The notes beneath the pieces are model-generated. The model was not told where the DNA came from. It ran no database searches and saw only the letters and a program-made list of their open reading frames with translations. Positions 58,737 to 64,000 of a stretch of DNA of 64,000 nt are shown in pieces. The position numbers and the translations under genes were made by a program. Source of the DNA: Geodermatophilus aquaeductus (GTDB lineage: Bacteria > Actinomycetota > Actinomycetes > Mycobacteriales > Geodermatophilaceae); assembly GCF_900182545.1 (NCBI RefSeq), contig NZ_FXTJ01000001.1:930001-994000 (forward strand). The letters run 5' to 3'. How positions within the stretch are numbered: the stretch's first letter is position 1; each line of letters opens with the position of its first letter.

Positions 58737-58766
58737 GCTCACGCGTGAGCTCGCGAGCTCGCTCAC
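58737..58766. repeat. Nested small palindromes at the KS-alpha stop
   Basis: GCTCACGCGTGAGC (58737-58750), GAGCTCGCGAGCTC (58747-58760) and the outer GTGAGC...GCTCAC (58745-58766) overlap each other at the end of the KS-alpha gene. They form alternative hairpins within the operon transcript. Confidence 0.5.
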
Positions 58767-60055
58767 GACTCCCTCCGCGTGGGGCTGGCCAGCACGATCG
58801 CCGACTGGAAGCCGCCGAAGCCGCTGCCCACCGACAGGGCGACGTCGACCTTCTGCTCCCGCGCCACCTTCGGCACGTAGTCGAGGTCGCACTCGGGGTC
58901 GGGCACCTCGTAGTTGGCCGTCGGCGGCAGGACGCCGCGCTGCACCGCCAGCGCCGTCGCGGCGATCTCGATCGACCCGATGGCGCCCAGGGAGTGGCCG
59001 ACCATCGACTTGATCGAGCTCATCGCCACGCTGCCGGCGGCCGGGCCGAGGCTGCGCTTGACCGCCGCCGTCTCGTGCCGGTCGTTCTGCTTGGTCCCCG
59101 AGCCGTGTGCGTTGACGTAGCCGACCTCGTCCGGGGACGTGTGGCCCTGCCCGAGCGCCCGGTCGATCGCCTCGGCCATCTCCACGCCGTCGGGCCGCAG
59201 CCCGGTCATGTGGAAGGCGTTGCAGCGGTTGGCGTAGCCGGTGACCTCGCAGTAGATCTCCGCGCCGCGCCGCCGGGCGTGCTCGCGCTCCTCGAGCACG
59301 AGCACCGCCGCGCCCTCGCCCATGACGAAGCCGTTGCGGCGGGCGTCGAAGGGCTTGGAGGCGTGCTCGGGGTCGTCGTTGCTGTCGGTGGTGGCCCGGA
59401 TGGTGTCGAAGCAGGCCATCGAGATCGGCGAGATCGGCGCGTCGCTGGCTCCGGCGACGACGACGTCGGCGTCCCCGTCCTCCACGAGCTGCGCGCCGTA
59501 GCCGACCGCGTCGATGCCCGACGTGCAGCCGGTGGAGACCACGGTCGCCGGCCCGTGCGCGCCGAACCGGACGGCGAGCTCGGTGGCCCCGCAGCTGGGC
59601 ACCAGCGCCGAGGCGAGGAACCGCGAGGCGTACCGGGGGTCCACCTGCCACAGCCGGCCGGCGTCGCTGACCTGCACGTACTCCTGCTCCAGGCGCATCG
59701 TGGCGCCCACCGCGCTGCCCAGCGTGACGCCGACCCGGTCGGGGTCGGGCGCGTCGTCGGCGTCGCCCACCCCGAACCGCAGCCCGCTGTCGGCGACCGC
59801 CTCGTCCGCGGCGACCATCGCCATCTGGACGAACCGGTCGTTGCGGAACACCTCCTGGGCGGTCAGGCCCAGCTTCACGCCGTCGAAGTCGACCTCGGCG
59901 GCCACCTGGGAGCGGAACCGGGTGGGGTCGAAGAAGGTGATCCGGCGGGTCGCCGTCCGCCCCTCGGTGATCATGTCCCAGAAGCCCTCGCGGCCCATCG
60001 ACCCCGGGGCGACCACGCCGATCCCGGTGACGACGACCCGTCTCCGCTCGCGCAT
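58763..60055 (-). CDS. Type II PKS ketosynthase alpha
   Basis: 430 residues from ATG 60055, sharing one base with the cupin stop. Catalyses decarboxylative Claisen condensation of malonyl-ACP. Triad: C177 in [10 protein letters not shown]317 in [11 protein letters not shown] and H354 in [13 protein letters not shown]. The sequence is full-length and of the spore-pigment (WhiE ORFIII) type in its surroundings. It needs the KS-beta partner, the ACP encoded in the carboxylase fusion, and malonyl groups from acetyl-CoA carboxylase. Confidence 0.95.
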   Translation of the reverse strand: MRERRRVVVTGIGVVAPGSMGREGFWDMITEGRTATRRITFFDPTRFRSQVAAEVDFDGVKLGLTAQEVFRNDRFVQMAMVAADEAVADSGLRFGVGDADDAPDPDRVGVTLGSAVGATMRLEQEYVQVSDAGRLWQVDPRYASRFLASALVPSCGATELAVRFGAHGPATVVSTGCTSGIDAVGYGAQLVEDGDADVVVAGASDAPISPISMACFDTIRATTDSNDDPEHASKPFDARRNGFVMGEGAAVLVLEEREHARRRGAEIYCEVTGYANRCNAFHMTGLRPDGVEMAEAIDRALGQGHTSPDEVGYVNAHGSGTKQNDRHETAAVKRSLGPAAGSVAMSSIKSMVGHSLGAIGSIEIAATALAVQRGVLPPTANYEVPDPECDLDYVPKVAREQKVDVALSVGSGFGGFQSAIVLASPTRRES

Positions 60056-60480
60056 CACCGCACGCCCGGCGGCAGCTCGGTGTCCACGTGACCGAGCTCG
60101 GGGCGCGGCGCCAGCGGGCCGCACAGGAAGACGAACGTCGCCGTCGTCGCGGTGTCGTTGACGATGCGGTGCTTCACGCCGATCGGGATGTGCACGGCGG
60201 ACTCGGCGACCAGCCGCCGCTCCTCGCCGTCGAGGGTGACGAGGACGTCGCCCTCCTGGCAGTAGAGGAACTCCTCGGAGTACGGGTGCCAGTGCTCGGT
60301 CACGATCTCGCCGGGCTCGAGGGTGAGCGTGCCCATGAAGCCGGCGGTCGACCCGACGCTGGCCGGGGACAGCAGCACCCGGATGTCCCCGCCGCGGCGG
60401 CGGTTGGGCGCGGTGTCGGCGCGGTGGACGGTGGGGCCGCAGCGCGTCGGCGTCGCCGGCGCGTGCTGGATCGTCGTCAT
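60055..60480 (-). CDS. Cupin protein (WhiE ORFII / CurC-like)
   Basis: 141 residues. A single cupin barrel: motif 1 [22 protein letters not shown] (H-x-H, then E) at about 62-83 and motif 2 [14 protein letters not shown] (His) at about 94-107, giving a complete metal site. Cupins are a constant part of spore-pigment PKS clusters, where they help cyclise or modify the nascent aromatic chain; the exact step is unknown. It lies directly before KS-alpha (TGATG). Confidence 0.88.
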   Translation of the reverse strand: MTTIQHAPATPTRCGPTVHRADTAPNRRRGGDIRVLLSPASVGSTAGFMGTLTLEPGEIVTEHWHPYSEEFLYCQEGDVLVTLDGEERRLVAESAVHIPIGVKHRIVNDTATTATFVFLCGPLAPRPELGHVDTELPPGVR

Positions 60481-60504
60481 CTCTCTCCTCTGTGGGGCGA
60501 GCAG

Positions 60505-61461
60505 TCAGGTGGGGACCGAGCCCGCGAGGGCGGGACCCGGGACGTCGGTGGGGACGAGCGCGCCCGGCCCGGAGGCCAGGCAGACGGTCAGGTGGGGAGC
60601 GGACTGGGCGACCAGCGGCCCGAGCACCGGCTCGGCGCCGATCTCCACGACCGACGTCGCCCCGGCCCCGGCCAGCGACCGGGAGGTGGCCTCCCAGAGC
60701 ACCGGCGCGGTCAGGTGCCGCCGCAGCGCCGCGCGCAGCCGGCCGGGGTCCCGGGTCGGCTCGCCGTCGGCGTTGGGGACGACGGGGACCAGCGGCGCCG
60801 ACCAGTCGAGGTCGGCCAGCGCGGTCGCCAGGTGCGCGGCGACCGACGCCATCAGCGGCCCGTGGCACGGCGCCCGGCCGGGCATCCGCACCAGCTCCAG
60901 CCCGGCGGCGTGCACGACCTCGGCCGCGCGGGCCAGCTCGGTGCGGCCACCGGCCAGCACGGTGCGCCGCGGGGCGTCGACGGCGGCCACGCACAGCTGG
61001 CCGTCGCCCTCGATCTGCGCCACGGCCGCCCGCGCGACCCCCTCGGCACCCGGGCCGAGGACGGCGGCCAGGCCGGCGCACGACGGCCGCGGGGCCAGGC
61101 ACAGGAGCTCGGCGCGCCAGTGCACCAGCTCCACGACCTGGTCGAGCTCCAGCGCGCCGGCCGCCACCAGGGCGGCGAACTCCCCGACGCCGTGCCCGGC
61201 GACGGCCACCGGGTACAGGCCGCGGGCGGTCAGGCTGCGGTAGCCGGCCACCCCGGTCACGACGACCTCGAGGTGCGCCGCGACGGGGTCGGGAGCGGTC
61301 GCGGGGTCCCGCCACCAGGCGGCCACGTCGCGGCCGACGACGGCGTCGACCTCGGTCACGGTGGCCGCGGCCACCGGGTCGGCCAGCCACGGGTCGACCA
61401 TCCCCGGGCGGGAGCCGTCCTCCCCGGGGAGGACGACCGCGGGACCCCGCGCCGCGGTCAC
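60505..61461 (-). CDS. Acyltransferase-fold protein lacking the catalytic serine
   Basis: 318 residues from GTG 61461, overlapping the cyclase stop. The fold is that of malonyl-CoA:ACP transacylase (FabD): [13 protein letters not shown] at the N-terminus (normally P-G-Q-G), [33 protein letters not shown] and [12 protein letters not shown] with His 200, ending in [15 protein letters not shown]. The nucleophile motif G-H-S-x-G-E reads G-H-G-V-G-E, so position 91 is Gly and transacylation by the usual mechanism is impossible. It is probably a pseudoenzyme acting as a scaffold or ACP-binding partner. Malonyl loading may rely on the housekeeping FabD. Confidence 0.82.
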   Translation of the reverse strand: MTAARGPAVVLPGEDGSRPGMVDPWLADPVAAATVTEVDAVVGRDVAAWWRDPATAPDPVAAHLEVVVTGVAGYRSLTARGLYPVAVAGHGVGEFAALVAAGALELDQVVELVHWRAELLCLAPRPSCAGLAAVLGPGAEGVARAAVAQIEGDGQLCVAAVDAPRRTVLAGGRTELARAAEVVHAAGLELVRMPGRAPCHGPLMASVAAHLATALADLDWSAPLVPVVPNADGEPTRDPGRLRAALRRHLTAPVLWEATSRSLAGAGATSVVEIGAEPVLGPLVAQSAPHLTVCLASGPGALVPTDVPGPALAGSVPT

Positions 61462-61955
61462 CCCACCGCTCCCGGGTCCGAGCCGGCCGCGGCCTCGACC
61501 TTCTGCTTGATGATCCCCATCTGGACCTTGCTGTTGCCGTCGATCCGCCGGGTCATCGTCTCGGTGTCCACCGGCGCCTCGGGCCGCATGCGGAAGTCCT
61601 GCACCCAGCGCATCCGGGTGCCCCCGGCCTCGGGCGCGTAGCTCCAGTGGATGTCCATGAACTCGAACGGCCCGGGCTCCACGCGCCGCGCGCGGACCTC
61701 GTGCTTGGCCGGGTCGAGCGTCCGCTCCGACACCCAGCTCCACGTCCGCCCCGACTCGTCGGGGTGCATGGTCAGCCGGAAGCGGAACCAGGTGTCGGTG
61801 GACTCGAGCACCTCGACGGTGCGGTACTCGGTGAACAGGTCCGGCCACGACCGCAGGTCGTTGGTCATGCGCCAGACGTGCTCGATGTCGGCGTCGATGA
61901 GGATCGAGTTGTCGGTGTGGCCGACGGTCAGGCCGGGCTCGAGGGTGCTGCTCAT
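61458..61955 (-). CDS. Polyketide aromatase/cyclase (SRPBCC; WhiE ORFVI/TcmN-like)
   Basis: 165 residues. START/Bet v1-like pocket protein: [33 protein letters not shown] is almost the family signature. WVSERTLDP and [22 protein letters not shown] strands and a long C-terminal helix follow. It binds the poly-beta-ketone and directs first-ring folding and aromatisation. Single-domain form, as in WhiE ORFVI and TcmN-N. Downstream stop overlaps the acyltransferase start by 4 bp. Confidence 0.93.
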   Translation of the reverse strand: MSSTLEPGLTVGHTDNSILIDADIEHVWRMTNDLRSWPDLFTEYRTVEVLESTDTWFRFRLTMHPDESGRTWSWVSERTLDPAKHEVRARRVEPGPFEFMDIHWSYAPEAGGTRMRWVQDFRMRPEAPVDTETMTRRIDGNSKVQMGIIKQKVEAAAGSDPGAVG

Positions 61956-61980
61956 GGTCGTTCCCTCCGGGAGTGGCGGA

Positions 61981-62238
61981 TCAGGCCGGCTGGGCGGCCT
62001 GGGCCGCGCTGACGGCCTCGACGATCTGGCCGAACGTGTAGGCGTCGGGGTTGTCGTCGGGCATGGCGATGCCGAAGCGGTCCTGCAGCTCGGTCTGCAT
62101 CGAGAGGAAGGCCAGCGAGTCCAGGCCGACGTCGGCGAAGTGCGCGTCGGGGTCGCTGGTGTGCGACGCGGCCGGCAGGCCGGTCTTCTCGGTGAGCAGC
62201 TGCATGAGGTCGGCCTGGGTGAACACGGGAGCGGACAT
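61981..62238 (-). CDS. Internal start producing free acyl carrier protein
   Basis: ATG 62238 inside the carboxylase fusion is preceded by GAGGAGG eight bases away and would give an 85-residue stand-alone ACP of normal type II size (MSAPVFTQADLMQLLTEKTG start, modified Ser at residue 41 in GLDSLAF). WhiE-type systems use a discrete ACP (ORFV). Whether the cell uses this start, the full-length fusion, or both, is not known. Confidence 0.5.
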   Translation of the reverse strand: MSAPVFTQADLMQLLTEKTGLPAASHTSDPDAHFADVGLDSLAFLSMQTELQDRFGIAMPDDNPDAYTFGQIVEAVSAAQAAQPA

Positions 62239-63729
62239 GGTGGGGTCCTCCTCGGGACGGGGGTGCGGGACGGACGCCGGGCCGGCGGGCTCGCCGGCCG
62301 GGACGAGGTGCAGCGGGCCGCGCAGGGCGGCGGGCAGGGCCGGCTCCCGGCACGCGGCGATGGCCGCGGCGCGGGTGACCAGGTCGGGCAGCCGGCGGTC
62401 GAGGAACTGGACGTCGTGCCGGTCGGCGCGGACGTCGGGGTCGCGCAGCAGGGCGCGGTGCAGGGCGGCGGTCGTGTGCACGCCGGGGCCCTCGACCCGC
62501 AACTCGGCCAGCGCCCGGTCCATCCGGCGTACCGCCTGCTCGCGGTCGGGAGCCCAGACGACGAGCTTGCCCAGCAGCGAGTCGTAGTGCGGGCTGACCT
62601 CGTCGCCCTGGCGGTAGCCGGTGTCGAAGCGGGTCCAGGGCCCGTCGGGGACCCGCAGCACGTCGAGCCGGCCGGGCGCCGGGGCGAACCCGCGGGCGGG
62701 GTCCTCGGCGTTGATCCGGCACTCGATCGCCGCGCCGCGCACGACGACGTCCTCCTGTCGCAGCCGCAGGCGCTCGCCGCCGGCCACGAGCAGCTGCTCG
62801 CGGACCAGGTCGATCCCGGTGAGCAGCTCGGTGACCGGGTGCTCGACCTGGATGCGGGCGTTCATCTCCATGAAGTACGCCCGCCCGGCGTCGTCGACGA
62901 GGAACTCCACGGTGCCGGCGCCGGTGTAGCCCACCGACAGGGCGCCGCGGACGGCGAGCTCGCCGAGCTCGGCCCGCTGTCCCGGCGACAGGTGCCCGGC
63001 CGGCCCCTCCTCGAGCAGCTTCTGGTGCCGCCGCTGCAGCGAGCAGTCCCGCTCGCCGAGGTAGAGGCCGGCGCCGTGGGCGTCGCAGAGGACCTGCACC
63101 TCGACGTGCCGCGCGCCGGACAGGTAGCGCTCGACGTAGACGGTGGCGTCGCGGAACACCGCGCGGGCGACGGTGCGGGTGGTGGTGAAGGCCTCGGGGA
63201 AGTCGGCGGGGTCGTGCACGACGGTCATGCCGCGCCCGCCGCCGCCCGCCGCGGCCTTGATGATCACCGGGTAGCCGATCTCGGCGGCGACGGCGAGGCC
63301 CTCCTCGGCGGTGCGCACCGGGTCGACGACCCCGGGCAGCAGCGGCAGGCCGGCGGCGGCCATGAGCCGCCGCGCGGTGGCCTTGTTGCCCATCTGCTGC
63401 ATGACCTGCGGCGGCGGGCCGACGAAGGTCAGCCCCTCCGCCTCGCAGATCTCGGCGAAGTCCGGGTCCTCCGAGAGGAAGCCGTAGCCCGGGTGCACCG
63501 CGTCCGCGCCGCTGCGCAGCGCCGCCTCGACGATGTTGGGCACGTGCAGGTAGCTCGACCGCGGCGCCGGCGGGCCGATGTGCACCGCCTCGTCGGCCAT
63601 CTCCACCAGCGCGGAGTTCCGGTCGGCCGTCGAGTAGACGGCCACCACCTCGATGCCGAGCTCCCGGCAGGCCCGCGCCACCCGGACGGCGATCTCCCCG
63701 CGGTTGGCGATCAGCAGCCGGCCGATCAC
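61981..63729 (-). CDS. Biotin carboxylase fused in frame to acyl carrier protein
   Basis: 582 residues. Biotin carboxylase (AccC-like) spans about 1-450: RLLIANRGEIAVRVARACRE, GGGGRGM ATP-grasp loop (about 163-169), HVEVQVLCD and EMNARIQVEHPVTE. An approximately 45-residue Pro/Ala linker leads to an acyl carrier protein at 498-582, with phosphopantetheine Ser S538 in ADVGLDSLAFLSM. There is no stop codon between the two. An internal ATG at 62238 has a strong GAGGAGG site, so free ACP may also be made. It links malonyl-CoA supply to chain building. Preceded by a BCCP gene with an ATGA overlap. Confidence 0.88.
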   Translation of the reverse strand: MIGRLLIANRGEIAVRVARACRELGIEVVAVYSTADRNSALVEMADEAVHIGPPAPRSSYLHVPNIVEAALRSGADAVHPGYGFLSEDPDFAEICEAEGLTFVGPPPQVMQQMGNKATARRLMAAAGLPLLPGVVDPVRTAEEGLAVAAEIGYPVIIKAAAGGGGRGMTVVHDPADFPEAFTTTRTVARAVFRDATVYVERYLSGARHVEVQVLCDAHGAGLYLGERDCSLQRRHQKLLEEGPAGHLSPGQRAELGELAVRGALSVGYTGAGTVEFLVDDAGRAYFMEMNARIQVEHPVTELLTGIDLVREQLLVAGGERLRLRQEDVVVRGAAIECRINAEDPARGFAPAPGRLDVLRVPDGPWTRFDTGYRQGDEVSPHYDSLLGKLVVWAPDREQAVRRMDRALAELRVEGPGVHTTAALHRALLRDPDVRADRHDVQFLDRRLPDLVTRAAAIAACREPALPAALRGPLHLVPAGEPAGPASVPHPRPEEDPTMSAPVFTQADLMQLLTEKTGLPAASHTSDPDAHFADVGLDSLAFLSMQTELQDRFGIAMPDDNPDAYTFGQIVEAVSAAQAAQPA

Positions 63730-64000
63730 CGCGGCCCCCCGGGCGGGCGCAGGAGCAGCAGCACCTGGTCGTACTCGACGGACTCGGCGTCGCCGACCCG
63801 GATCTCGGCCACCACGCCCGCGGAGTCGGCCACGATCGGGTTCATCAGCTTCATCGCCTCGACGATCCCGAGCGTCTGGCCGGTCTCGACCTCGTCGCCG
63901 ACCCGCACGAACGGCTCGGCGCCGGGCGAGGGCGCGGCGTAGAAGGTGCCCACCAGCGGCGCGCGGACGGCGACCGTGCCCTCCGGCACCTCGGGCACCT
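63726..64000 (-). CDS. accB: Biotin carboxyl carrier protein (N-terminus outside window)
   Basis: At least 90 residues of a biotinyl/lipoyl domain: VRAPLVGTFYAAPSPGAEPFV, then GQTLGIVEAMKLMNPI with the biotinylated Lys of E-A-M-K, and EYDQVLLLLRP at the end. AccB proteins are usually about 150 residues; the N-terminal part likely lies beyond position 64000 (a GTG at 63998 would otherwise start it). It overlaps the carboxylase start by 4 bp. Provides the carrier half of acetyl-CoA carboxylase for malonyl-CoA production by this polyketide operon; the carboxyltransferase subunit is not in view. Confidence 0.88.
   Translation of the reverse strand, partial: VPEVPEGTVAVRAPLVGTFYAAPSPGAEPFVRVGDEVETGQTLGIVEAMKLMNPIVADSAGVVAEIRVGDAESVEYDQVLLLLRPPGGPR

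Noticed and set aside
1..64000. Search for tRNA, rRNA, CRISPR, prophage and insertion sequences
   Set aside because: No T-loop-like GTTCGA context with a paired acceptor, no rRNA segment, no spacer-repeat array and no transposase or integrase frame was found by eye.

Overview
The window is very GC-rich, with G/C at nearly every third codon position, many GTG starts, dense ATGA/GTGA overlaps between genes and almost no AT-rich intergenic DNA. Together with a WhiE-type polyketide cluster, a DUF222/13E12 HNH gene, an actinobacterial SOS box and DUF1707, DUF6986 and MEDS proteins, this points to a chromosomal segment of a high-GC actinobacterium. Geodermatophilaceae (Blastococcus, Modestobacter, Geodermatophilus) is the best guess; that is an inference. 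No tRNA, rRNA, CRISPR array, prophage or complete insertion sequence was seen.

Layout. 0-3.1 kb: partial rhodanese, a TetR regulator with its operator and a thioesterase, then a GntR regulator and a true ACC deaminase (acdS). 3.1-9.3 kb: mixed metabolic genes, including a haloalkane dehalogenase, a broken msrA, an RlmG/RsmC-like methyltransferase and a DoxX protein behind two operator-like palindromes. 9.35-15 kb: a purine-catabolism block (uraD, hiuH, an arginase-family protein and uox on the minus strand), diverging from malate synthase and a DUF6986 aldolase-like protein. 15-21.8 kb: a 1702-residue sensor/phosphatase/kinase/anti-anti-sigma protein, a MEDS-ATPase protein and a MarR regulator. 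21.8-30.6 kb: ATP-dependent DNA ligase, a frameshifted FMN reductase, NUDIX, DUF1992, an XRE regulator diverging from SnoaL and membrane genes, and a hydantoinase/oxoprolinase pair. 30.7-44.1 kb: lipoprotein, serine hydrolase, two PAS-GGDEF proteins and one GAF-EAL protein (c-di-GMP turnover), a MarR/ABC exporter pair, an AlkZ-like protein, SDRs and a thioesterase. 44.1-47.8 kb: a two-component system diverging from an ABC ATPase/permease pair. 47.9-53.5 kb: an SOS-box-controlled HNH gene bracketed by palindromes, a hydrolase, an acyl-CoA dehydrogenase/MaoC pair and an Old Yellow Enzyme. 53.6-54.7 kb: a secreted lytic transglycosylase behind a c-di-AMP (ydaO) riboswitch.

55-64 kb (right end, minus strand): a spore-pigment-like (WhiE) type II polyketide operon that carries its own acetyl-CoA carboxylase subunits. 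In transcription order it encodes BCCP (cut by the window edge), a biotin carboxylase joined in frame to the ACP, an aromatase/cyclase, an acyltransferase-like protein lacking its catalytic serine, a cupin, KS-alpha, KS-beta and a double ABM domain fused to an FAD monooxygenase. The operon would make malonyl-CoA, build and fold the chain, and oxidise the product. This is the most unusual system in the window.

Several families of short intergenic palindromes recur: an 11-bp-arm GGCAGARATGG family (4 copies), a GTTCCCGCGGGAAC family (3 copies), a GGACCCCC...TGCCCCCCACC family (2 copies) and two single large hairpins. Some supply start codons or C-terminal codons to neighbouring genes.
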